Positions 54,812-62,872 of a DNA stretch of 64,000 bases are shown piece by piece. Position numbers and translations under genes: made by a program. Source of the stretch: Comamonadaceae bacterium (GTDB taxonomy: Bacteria; Pseudomonadota; Gammaproteobacteria; Burkholderiales; Burkholderiaceae_C); the NCBI GenBank assembly GCA_947455145.1, contig CANGME010000001.1, positions 248,001-312,000 on the forward strand. The letters run 5' to 3'. The notes beneath the pieces were generated by a model. It searched no databases, was not told the DNA's origin, and saw only the letters and a list, made by a program, of their open reading frames with translations. Position 1 is the stretch's first letter. The number at the start of each line of letters is the position of its first letter.

Positions 54812-56077
54812 TTATTTTTGAAACGGACTCCAATCCGGCTCCCGAATATCCCCACCCTTACCTGCCAGACGTGCCTTGATTTTGCCGTCCAGCGTGCTGG
54901 TCATGAGCGCTTCTTTGTCTTGCTGCTTGGTGGCATACACGATTAGACGTCCATTGGGTGAAAAACTAGGGCTCTCGTCCGCAGTCGTGTCGGTGATTGA
55001 TGTGGCCTGGCCAGTGGCGATCGACATTAAAAACAATTTGAAGGCACCATTGATGCGCGATATATAAGCCAACCAGCGGCCATCAGAACTAACTGCAGGT
55101 GATATGTTGTATGTGCCTGTAAAAGTCACCCGCTCAGCGGTACCGCCACTTGCATTCATACGGTAAATTTGCGGGCTTCCTCCCCTATCGCTCACAAAAT
55201 AAATGCTGCGGCCATCTGGCGAATGAACCGGCTCGGTGTCAATGCTGGAGGATTGGGTTAAACGCCGTGGCTCGCCACCATTAACATCCAGCGTATAAAG
55301 CTGGGATCCACCGTCGCGGCTGAGTGTGAGCGTCAGGGTACGGCCATCGGGAGACCAAGCAGGGGCACTGTTGGATCCACGAAAGTTGGCAACCAAGCGG
55401 CGTTTACCAGTTGCAACCGTGTGTACATAAACCACTGGCTTGCGTGATTCAAAAGACACATATGCCAACTGAGAACCGTTGGGTGACCATGCGGGGGAAA
55501 TGATGGGCTCAGGGCTACTCAGGGCCGACTGGGCATTTTCTCCATCCGCATCGGCAACCCACAGATCAAATCGTATCGAAGATTTCGTTACGTAGGCAAT
55601 TCGAGTTGAGAAAACACCTTTATCGCCGGTTAATTTCTCATAAACGTAATCTGCAATTTTGTGCGCAGCAAGTCGTAAATCCCCTTGAACCACAACGTAG
55701 CCATCACGACCAATATCTTGCCCCCGCACAACGTCCCACAGGCGAAAACGCACGTCGTAACGGCCATCGGCCAAACGCGTTACGCTGCCGGTGAGCAGAG
55801 AGTCGGCATTTTTTTGACGCCACACCGACATGTCAGGACGAGAGCTTTCATCCAGCAATGCTCCAGCATCATCCACCAAGCGAAACTGGCCGCTACGCTC
55901 CAAATCAGCCTGCACGATTTGGGATATTTTTTGTGAGGAGGTTTCTTCCCCCCGAAATGGTGCAATGGCGATAGGCAACTGGGTCAGGCCGACGCCTGAA
56001 ACCTCAACACGAAACTGAGCCCATACGGGTAGGCATGCCAAAGCGGTCAATAAAGCTAACAAATATCGTTTCATCAT
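54812..56077 (-). CDS. tolB: Tol-Pal system beta-propeller protein TolB
   Basis: Periplasmic protein with a signal peptide (MMKRYLLALLTALACLPVWA), an N-terminal domain (IAIAPFRGEE), and a six-bladed propeller of WSPDG-type repeats (PAWSPDGRTLTLTLS, HSPDGRSIYFVSDRGG, SFSPNGRLIVYAT). 421 residues from ATG 56077. It begins seven bases after a glycosyltransferase gene, not after tolA as in most genomes. Confidence 0.96.
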   Translation of the reverse strand: MMKRYLLALLTALACLPVWAQFRVEVSGVGLTQLPIAIAPFRGEETSSQKISQIVQADLERSGQFRLVDDAGALLDESSRPDMSVWRQKNADSLLTGSVTRLADGRYDVRFRLWDVVRGQDIGRDGYVVVQGDLRLAAHKIADYVYEKLTGDKGVFSTRIAYVTKSSIRFDLWVADADGENAQSALSSPEPIISPAWSPNGSQLAYVSFESRKPVVYVHTVATGKRRLVANFRGSNSAPAWSPDGRTLTLTLSRDGGSQLYTLDVNGGEPRRLTQSSSIDTEPVHSPDGRSIYFVSDRGGSPQIYRMNASGGTAERVTFTGTYNISPAVSSDGRWLAYISRINGAFKLFLMSIATGQATSITDTTADESPSFSPNGRLIVYATKQQDKEALMTSTLDGKIKARLAGKGGDIREPDWSPFQK

Positions 56078-56084
56078 GGCTAGA

Positions 56085-56939
56085 TTATCCCAGTCTTGTG
56101 ACCACTGCATCATCATTGACGCGTAACTGCGCGTATCCGAGGGCCGCTTTCGTGATGTCGGTCTTTACTCTCTCTTTTACGGTACGCGCATTGAGGGACT
56201 CTTGATCCCGGGCGGCCTCTGTATGCCAGAGGTGAAAAACTTCCGTCGCACAATAACCATTTTTACGAAATACCCCACTGTTATGCAGGCGCAAAACAAA
56301 ATCAGCGTCTTCATGACCCCAGCCGACGAAAGATTCGTCAAAGCCATTGACCTGTTCAAAGTCAGATCGCCAAACGGCCATATTGCAACTGCGGATCCCC
56401 TTCCAAGTGAATGTTTTCTCCACTCTTCCAGGTCGATCAGACAAACGTAACAAACCACTGAGTTTGCTAGCATGACCTAAACAGCGTTGTTGGAGCCAAT
56501 ACATCCATGAGCGACCGCAGATTCTCTCCACCCCCATCACGACCCGCGCAGTAAGGGCTTCTGACAAAAGCACGCGACTGCCGTTAACAAAGTAACCAGA
56601 CTTGGCCAATGCCTTGTGCTGCGCAATGAAGTCCACCTCGGGCACGCAATCACCATCCAAAAAGATGATGTATTTGGCAGTAGCTGCAGACACACCCCGA
56701 TTTCGCACACGAGAAGCAGTAAAGCCAACATCGGGATGCCAAACATGCACAAGTTTCAACGACCGGGCCACAGGAGCGTCACAAATGGCCCGCTGATGAA
56801 CTACCCGAGAACCATCATCCGCCACGATCACCTCGAAGTGTCGGTCTGTTTGCTGGGACAAACCATTCAGCACCGCCAGCAAGGCGTCACTGCGGTTATA
56901 GGTCGTGATCACGACGGAAACAAGCTCGGAAGAATCCAT
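56085..56939 (-). CDS. Glycosyltransferase family 2
   Basis: 284-residue GT-A enzyme: SVVITTYNRSDALLAVLNGL, VIVADDGS, IIFLDGDCVPEVDF (DxD-type metal site), and a C-terminal galactosyltransferase-like segment, NGFDESFVGWGHEDADFVLRL. It probably adds a hexose to a surface glycan; the acceptor is unknown. It heads the minus-strand unit with tolB and is divergent from the cluster at 57012, with 72 bases between. Confidence 0.88.
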   Translation of the reverse strand: MDSSELVSVVITTYNRSDALLAVLNGLSQQTDRHFEVIVADDGSRVVHQRAICDAPVARSLKLVHVWHPDVGFTASRVRNRGVSAATAKYIIFLDGDCVPEVDFIAQHKALAKSGYFVNGSRVLLSEALTARVVMGVERICGRSWMYWLQQRCLGHASKLSGLLRLSDRPGRVEKTFTWKGIRSCNMAVWRSDFEQVNGFDESFVGWGHEDADFVLRLHNSGVFRKNGYCATEVFHLWHTEAARDQESLNARTVKERVKTDITKAALGYAQLRVNDDAVVTRLG

Positions 56940-57011
56940 TTTGAACTAGACTACATGGCATTAGAAAATGCTCACGCAGCGCGAAAGCCGCTGAATACTA
57001 ACACCCCTACG

Positions 57012-57800
57012 ATGCGCAATATCTCCGTCTATATCATTGCCTTCAACGAAGCTGAAAAAGTAGCAGCCACCATTGAAAGCGTCAAGTGGGCTGACGAGAT
57101 TATCCTGGTGGATTCATGGAGTACCGACGGAACACCCGAGATCGCCGCTCGGCTAGGGGCGAAGGTCGTACAAGTTGATTTCAAAGGTTTTGGCGACCTG
57201 CGCAACCAAGCCATAGCGGCTTGTTCACACGAGTGGATCTTTAGTCTGGATGCTGACGAGCGCTGCACTCCTGAGGCGGAGCGTGAGATTCGCGAGACTG
57301 TCAACGACCCCAAGGCCGCAGACGCCTATTGGATGCCCCGGCGCAACTACTTCATGGGCCGCTGGATCCAGCACTCGGGTTGGTACCCCAACTACCGCCA
57401 ACCGCAGTTGTTTCGCAAAGGTTTTATGACCTATGACCTCAAGCCTGTGCATGAGGGCTACATCCTCAACTCCACGCAGCCCATTGGCCACCTGAGAAAC
57501 CCGATCTGGCAGTTCCCTTTCAAAAATATGGCCGAGGTCATGCACAAGTCAAATCGCTACTCTACGCTAGGCGCCGAGAAGATCAAACACAAAAAACTCT
57601 CCATGGGCTCCGCTCTGACCCACGGCATCTGGGCTTTTGTGAAGCACTACATCTTTAAACTCGGCTTTCTCGACGGCTGGGCTGGTTTTGTTATCGCGCT
57701 GGGTAATTTTGAAGGCACGTTTTACCGCTATGCCAAAGCGGTTGAGATGCAAAAAGGGGCCGAGTGGAAGGCGCCAGAGCAAACGGCGCGACATCTTTAA
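57012..57800 (+). CDS. WaaE/KdtX-like LPS core glycosyltransferase (GT2)
   Basis: 262 residues. VYIIAFNEAEKVAATIESVKW, VDSWSTDGTPEIA, FSLDADERCTPE and NYRQPQLFRKG are the pattern of WaaE/KdtX beta-1,4-glucosyltransferases that extend the inner core. The C-terminal hydrophobic part (FVKHYIFKLGFLDGWAGFVIAL) suggests membrane association. The frame is open far upstream in antisense to the divergent gene, but ATG 57012 is the sensible start. Confidence 0.87.
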   Translation: MRNISVYIIAFNEAEKVAATIESVKWADEIILVDSWSTDGTPEIAARLGAKVVQVDFKGFGDLRNQAIAACSHEWIFSLDADERCTPEAEREIRETVNDPKAADAYWMPRRNYFMGRWIQHSGWYPNYRQPQLFRKGFMTYDLKPVHEGYILNSTQPIGHLRNPIWQFPFKNMAEVMHKSNRYSTLGAEKIKHKKLSMGSALTHGIWAFVKHYIFKLGFLDGWAGFVIALGNFEGTFYRYAKAVEMQKGAEWKAPEQTARHL

Positions 57801-57806
57801 CGTCAT

Positions 57807-59105
57807 ATGCTATTTGTCTCGCCCGATTCCCGTCCTGGTTGGAGCTTTCGACTCTTTCTGATTTGCCTTGCCGCCGTGTCTGTGAGTCTCCCCATGGCAT
57901 GGGTCAGTCTTGCAAAAGTGCTGCTGGTTCTGTCGGTCTTGAGTATCCTGATCGGCGATTACTTCAGCCAACGAAGCGACCCAGCCTTCAAACGACTGTG
58001 GACTCCCCGAGTAGTTGGGGTCATTCTTCTGGCGTTCGGCCTGAGCCTGTTTTGGACGCAGATTAATGATGGAATTGCGCACTTAGCACTCATCAAACAC
58101 AGCAAATTATTGGTGATCTTGTCGCTGATTTTTCTCATTCGAACGGAGCGTGAAGCGCGGCTTGGAATCACCGTGTTCGCAGCGGGTCAGGCATTCGTCA
58201 TACTTAACTCCTGGCTGCTGGCTGCTGGCATACCCCTGCCTTGGGCTGCCGACCAAAGCAACCTAGGCTCGCAATATGTCGTATTTGCCGAGAGCTACCT
58301 TGACCAATCCATCATGTTTGCCACCTCGGCCGCTGTGCTCTGGCATCTTCGCGCTGAAAAACTATGGCCAAGCTTGGGCGCAGGCCTGCTTGCGGCTGCG
58401 GCGATTGCCAATGTCTTTATGTTTTTGCCAGGTCGTACCGGATACCTCGTCGCCATAGCCCTAGTTTCACTTGCGGCCATGTGGGCCATGCCCAAGCGAC
58501 TGCGTCTTCCGATCCTGATCATCACGCCTCTCCTGGTGGTTTTCGGCGCTTACTTTGGCTCTCATCAAGCTCGCGAAGGGATTTCAAAAACACTGAATGA
58601 AAGTCAAAACTATGCCCGAAAATCAGACGCCACAAGCTCATCAGGCTTTCGACTCAATGCATGGCATCGCTCCTTGCAGGCCATGCAAGAGAGCCCCTGG
58701 ATCGGTCATGGCGTTGGAAGTTGGGCCATCACCGTCAAACGCTTCGAAGGCAGCACAGCCACACAAACCTTTGGCTCAGGCAATGCCAGCAATCCACATC
58801 AGGAGTACCTGCTTTGGGGGGTAGAGCTTGGGATCGGCGGGACGGTTCTTTTTCTCGCATTTTTGGCCACTCTGATGCGCGATGCACAAAAGTTCTCAAC
58901 CTCCATCATGCGAGCCACCGTATCTGTCATTGCTGCGATGGCAATTGCATGTCTGTTTAACTCGACCTTGTATGACGATTTAATAGGTGACTACTTCTGC
59001 GTTCTTATTGGGCTTTTGCTGGCCCTCGGACTTCGGAACACAATGCCTACAACAGATCCAACGACATTAATAACAGGCATCAAGCCATCAAAAGCAAACA
59101 CGTAA
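57807..59105 (+). CDS. O-antigen ligase family protein (WaaL-like)
   Basis: 432-residue polytopic membrane protein with about ten helices. The Wzy/WaaL domain has FLPGRTGYLVAIALVSLAAMW and a large periplasmic loop containing WIGHGVGSWAI and ASNPHQEYLLWGVELGIGG, whose histidine matches the one conserved in ligases. It probably joins O-polysaccharide to lipid A-core; a polymerase role cannot be excluded. It is seven bases after the WaaE-like gene and overlaps msbA (TAATG). Confidence 0.82.
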   Translation: MLFVSPDSRPGWSFRLFLICLAAVSVSLPMAWVSLAKVLLVLSVLSILIGDYFSQRSDPAFKRLWTPRVVGVILLAFGLSLFWTQINDGIAHLALIKHSKLLVILSLIFLIRTEREARLGITVFAAGQAFVILNSWLLAAGIPLPWAADQSNLGSQYVVFAESYLDQSIMFATSAAVLWHLRAEKLWPSLGAGLLAAAAIANVFMFLPGRTGYLVAIALVSLAAMWAMPKRLRLPILIITPLLVVFGAYFGSHQAREGISKTLNESQNYARKSDATSSSGFRLNAWHRSLQAMQESPWIGHGVGSWAITVKRFEGSTATQTFGSGNASNPHQEYLLWGVELGIGGTVLFLAFLATLMRDAQKFSTSIMRATVSVIAAMAIACLFNSTLYDDLIGDYFCVLIGLLLALGLRNTMPTTDPTTLITGIKPSKANT

Positions 59106-60901
59106 TGCCCGATCAAAATTCAAAGTTTGGCGAAGACCCACCCCCGGTTAGCCTGTTCAAACGGATCAAACGGCTGATGCCCTATTTCGGCACCCTGCCG
59201 GGCACATGGGCAATCGTTGCAGCAGGTGCTGTAGTCGGCGCAGCCACTGAGCCGTTGATACCTGCCCTGCTAAAACCCTTGTTGGACCGTGGCTTCCAGC
59301 AGGGCTCGCTTGCACTCTGGACCGTTCCTGTGTCACTGATGTCGCTGTTCGGCATACGCGGCCTAGCAGGCTATGTATCTCAACTGGGCCTGACCAAAAT
59401 CACCAATCATGGCTTACTAACCATGCGTCAAGCCATGTTTGACAAGATTTTGGTAGCCAATCTGAAGTTATTCTCCAGTCAAAGCTCCAGTGCCTTGTCC
59501 AACACCGTGGTGTACGAGGTTCAAAACGGTGCCCAGATGCTGGTGAACTCCCTACTGAGCCTGACCCGCAACAGCTTGACCTTGGTCGCGCTAACCGGCT
59601 ATCTTTTTTATCTCAACTGGGGCTTGACACTCATTGTCGCCGCCATTTTTCCAGCCGTGGCTTGGGTGATGCGCGTTCTGACCAAGCGGGTTCACAGGCT
59701 GACCAAAGTAAATCAGGAGGCGACAGACGAGCTGGCCTATGTGGTTGAAGAAAATGTCTTGGCGCATCGTGACATTCGCCTTTACGCTGCGCAGCCAACG
59801 CAAGCCAAGCGATTCAATGGCATCAGTGAGCAGCTCAAGGGTCTGGCCATGAAGTCCACCGTTGCCGGTGCGGCCATGACGCCCATGACTCAAATGCTGG
59901 CGGCAGCCGCTTTGTCGGCCGTCATCTCGGTGGCCTTGTTGCAAAGCGCCACGCTGGGCACTTCAGTCGGGGGGTTTGCCGCTTTTGTGACGGCGATGCT
60001 GATGATTGTGTCGCCCATTCGTCAACTCTCCGAAGTCTCCAACCCCATCACCCGTGGGCTGGTAGCGCTGGAGCGAGGTTTGGCCCTCATTGAAGCCACG
60101 CCCAGCGAAACTGAGGGCGATTTTTCTGTGCCGCGTGCCTCCGGCGCGATCGAGTTTGCTCACCTTAGCGTGCGTTACACGACTGAGGGCGCGCCAGCCA
60201 TTCAAGACCTCAACCTCCGGGTGAATGCCGGTGAAACCGTAGCCTTGGTCGGAGCTTCAGGTTCAGGCAAAACGACGCTGGTAAATTTACTACCGCGCTT
60301 TGTGGACATTAGCGAAGGTCAGGTCAAACTTGAAGGCCATGACATTCGGGAGTGGTCGCTCACGGCCCTGCGCTCGCAGTTTGCATTGGTGAGTCAGCAC
60401 GTGGTCATGGTCAATGACAGCATTGCGGCCAACGTTGCGTTGGGCATGGCCATAGATCGCGACAAGATCACCCGATGTCTGAATGCAGCCCACCTGACGC
60501 AATGGATTTCAGACCTGCCACAAGGCATAGACACCCTGGTCGGTCATAACGCCATGCAGCTCTCCGGTGGCCAGCGCCAACGCCTGGCCATTGCCCGCGC
60601 ACTTTACAAAGATGCGCCGATTTTGATTTTGGATGAAGCCACATCGGCGCTGGACACCGAGTCAGAACGTGCGGTGCAAGAGGCACTGCAAGTGCTGATG
60701 CGCAACCGCACCACCTTGGTGATTGCACACCGACTGTCCACCGTCCGCCATGCCGACCGCATTGTGGTGATGGAGGCTGGGCAAATCGTGGAGACTGGCA
60801 CGCACGCGGATCTGATCCAACAGAACGGCCACTACTCACGGCTCTACCAACTCGGTCTTCATACTGAGCCTGAAGCCACCCCTCTCAAAGAGCCTCACTG
60901 A
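59105..60901 (+). CDS. msbA: Lipid A export ABC transporter MsbA
   Basis: 598-residue half transporter. Six membrane helices cover about 1-330. The nucleotide-binding domain has Walker A GASGSGKTTL, signature LSGGQRQRLAIARAL, Walker B ILILDEATSALD and the H-loop VIAHRLST. It flips lipid A-core across the inner membrane. The LPS context supports MsbA over other ABC exporters. It converges with the GT4 gene and overlaps it by seven bases at the 3' end. Confidence 0.9.
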   Translation: MPDQNSKFGEDPPPVSLFKRIKRLMPYFGTLPGTWAIVAAGAVVGAATEPLIPALLKPLLDRGFQQGSLALWTVPVSLMSLFGIRGLAGYVSQLGLTKITNHGLLTMRQAMFDKILVANLKLFSSQSSSALSNTVVYEVQNGAQMLVNSLLSLTRNSLTLVALTGYLFYLNWGLTLIVAAIFPAVAWVMRVLTKRVHRLTKVNQEATDELAYVVEENVLAHRDIRLYAAQPTQAKRFNGISEQLKGLAMKSTVAGAAMTPMTQMLAAAALSAVISVALLQSATLGTSVGGFAAFVTAMLMIVSPIRQLSEVSNPITRGLVALERGLALIEATPSETEGDFSVPRASGAIEFAHLSVRYTTEGAPAIQDLNLRVNAGETVALVGASGSGKTTLVNLLPRFVDISEGQVKLEGHDIREWSLTALRSQFALVSQHVVMVNDSIAANVALGMAIDRDKITRCLNAAHLTQWISDLPQGIDTLVGHNAMQLSGGQRQRLAIARALYKDAPILILDEATSALDTESERAVQEALQVLMRNRTTLVIAHRLSTVRHADRIVVMEAGQIVETGTHADLIQQNGHYSRLYQLGLHTEPEATPLKEPH

Positions 60902-62100
60902 TCAGCCTGAACCGCAAGCGCCTCGTAGATAGCGGCCATTTTTTGAGCCGCGTCTGCCCACTGGTGTTCGCGCGCAAAGTCAAGGCCCGCTTGGCTCAAT
61001 TGCTGATAGAACTGCGGCTCGCCGATGACCCGGTTCAATGCCAGTGCCAGCGCATCCGAATCCCTTGGGTTCTCCAGTAGCAGCGCATTTTTACCGTCAC
61101 TGAGCAGACCCGCAATACCGCAATACAGTTCACCACTCACAACCACCGGCAAGCCATGCGCCATCGCCTCCAGCACCACCATGGCAAAGGTGTCCTCCAG
61201 TGTTGGGTGGGCCAAACAATCAGCCGCCCGGTACGCCACGCCTATCTCTTGGAGTGCAGCAAGGAAGAAAACCCGATGTTCCAAATGATCGGTTTGAATT
61301 TGGTTTTTAAATTGTGCAAGGTGCTCATCATTCCCAACGACGACCAAATACACATCGCTGGGTAAATCACGCATCGCTTGTAGCAAAGCAGGCAAGCCTT
61401 TTCGCTTGAAATCATTCGCCACAAAAAGCACACACCGTCCCTGCCCAGGCAAGCCCAGCCGCTTGCGCTGCGCACCTCTATCCGCATCGCTGGTCAACCC
61501 AGGAACCTCAGCCACGCCCGGCGTCACCACCTGCATCGCAGACACCGCTGCCGGGTAGGTTTGCGCCATGATGGTTTGCAAAATTTTGGAGGTTGTCACA
61601 ATCGTGCGCGGGCCATCCAGGCGATAGCGTGAACGCTCCAAACCGATGTAAGTCAACAAGCGCGGGCTGGTGATGACCTTCAACCAGCGCAGTGCCAGAC
61701 GCCAGCCCGTGCGGCCATGGAACAGGTTGTATTGAATGGGCAGCACGTGCACGGTCTGTACCTGGCCATACCAGGTGTTCTCATGCGAATGCACCACATC
61801 AAACCCACGCCGCGTAGCCCACCAAGTGGCGGCCGCAAACCACAGCTGGTTGATCCAACGCGGCTTCTTCAGAGGCATGGACACCGGGTGATAAACCACA
61901 CCGGGCCAGGCATGCTCCAGCTCTTGGGAAAAGACATGCATCTCATGGCTGTGGGCCAACTGCTCCACCAAGGCCATGGAATAGCGCTCAGCACCCCCAC
62001 CTGTGGCCCGAAACGAGCGACTCAACACGGCAATGCGCAAGCGCCGCTTGGGCAGCGGGCTCAGCTCATTGGGCACGCGGCCTGCGGGGCTTGGCGTCAT
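60895..62100 (-). CDS. Glycosyltransferase family 4
   Basis: 401-residue GT-B enzyme. The N-terminal domain starts RIAVLSRSFRATGGGAERY, resembling WaaG-type transferases. The C-terminal sugar-nucleotide domain has FVANDFKRKGLPALLQAM and HPTLEDTFAMVVLEAMAHGLPVVVS (EX7E). It probably adds a hexose to the LPS core. The start overlaps the deacetylase stop (ATGA). Confidence 0.88.
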   Translation of the reverse strand: MTPSPAGRVPNELSPLPKRRLRIAVLSRSFRATGGGAERYSMALVEQLAHSHEMHVFSQELEHAWPGVVYHPVSMPLKKPRWINQLWFAAATWWATRRGFDVVHSHENTWYGQVQTVHVLPIQYNLFHGRTGWRLALRWLKVITSPRLLTYIGLERSRYRLDGPRTIVTTSKILQTIMAQTYPAAVSAMQVVTPGVAEVPGLTSDADRGAQRKRLGLPGQGRCVLFVANDFKRKGLPALLQAMRDLPSDVYLVVVGNDEHLAQFKNQIQTDHLEHRVFFLAALQEIGVAYRAADCLAHPTLEDTFAMVVLEAMAHGLPVVVSGELYCGIAGLLSDGKNALLLENPRDSDALALALNRVIGEPQFYQQLSQAGLDFAREHQWADAAQKMAAIYEALAVQADQ

Positions 62101-62843
62101 AAGCGTTTTTTGTCCTCATAGGACGTGGCCAACTTGACCCACATGGCCAAGCGCGAGGTTCTGCGGACTATGGGCACACGCGGCAACTGCAGCAAATCTT
62201 CACCCGCATGACAACGGCTGCGCGCTGTGGTGGTGGCGCTCTCAAAACCAGCCTGCTGCACCAGAGCCACATGCGCTGCCGTAAAGTCTCCATAGGGGTA
62301 GCAAAAATGCGCAACCGGCACACCCAGCCCCGCCTCCAGCTCTGACTTGCACAGCGCAATTTCGTCTTGACATTCGGCCACACTCAACTGCGGCAGATGC
62401 ACATGGTGGCGGGTATGCGCCCCCACGTCTTGCCCGCCTTGAATCCATTGCCTGAGTTGCGCCAAAGTCATCAGTGGCGAAGCAGGAATGCCGACCTCGC
62501 GATCCCACACATTGGTTTGCCCCAACAGTTGACTGACCACATAGCAAGTCGCCGAGAACCGCTGCCTCTGCAACACCGGCAGAGCGTGGGTGAGGTTGTT
62601 CAAGTAGCCGTCATCGAAGGTAATGCCGACGACTTTGCCCTGGCGCTCACCGCGCAAATAAGGCATCAACGCAGGCATGGACAGACCTTGGTAGCCCAGC
62701 AATTTAAGCCAGGCCATCTGGCGCGCAAAGTCCAGAGGCGCGACGACGAGACTGCGGTATGGCGTGCCCTTGGGCGGCGCAGGCGCGATCTGATGGTAGG
62801 TCAGTATCGGGATGGGCGACACGTTAAGGCTGGAGTTCGTCAC
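62097..62843 (-). CDS. Polysaccharide deacetylase family protein (NodB/CE4)
   Basis: 248 residues with PILTYHQIAP, catalytic motif 1 VVGITFDDGYLNN, motif 2 GAHTRHHVHL (His-x3-His zinc site), and a CYPYGDF segment typical of the family. It removes acetyl groups from a glycan. No signal peptide is seen, so a cytoplasmic or unusual location is possible. Coupled to the GT4 gene, it likely acts on the same LPS or polysaccharide. Confidence 0.88.
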   Translation of the reverse strand: MTNSSLNVSPIPILTYHQIAPAPPKGTPYRSLVVAPLDFARQMAWLKLLGYQGLSMPALMPYLRGERQGKVVGITFDDGYLNNLTHALPVLQRQRFSATCYVVSQLLGQTNVWDREVGIPASPLMTLAQLRQWIQGGQDVGAHTRHHVHLPQLSVAECQDEIALCKSELEAGLGVPVAHFCYPYGDFTAAHVALVQQAGFESATTTARSRCHAGEDLLQLPRVPIVRRTSRLAMWVKLATSYEDKKRL

Positions 62844-62872
62844 GGTGCATCACACTTTAAAAACAAGACTGA

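Noticed and set aside
56616-57011. N-terminal extension of the WaaE-like glycosyltransferase
   Set aside because: The upstream open frame runs antisense through the divergent GT2 gene and lacks family similarity; the conserved start is at 57012.
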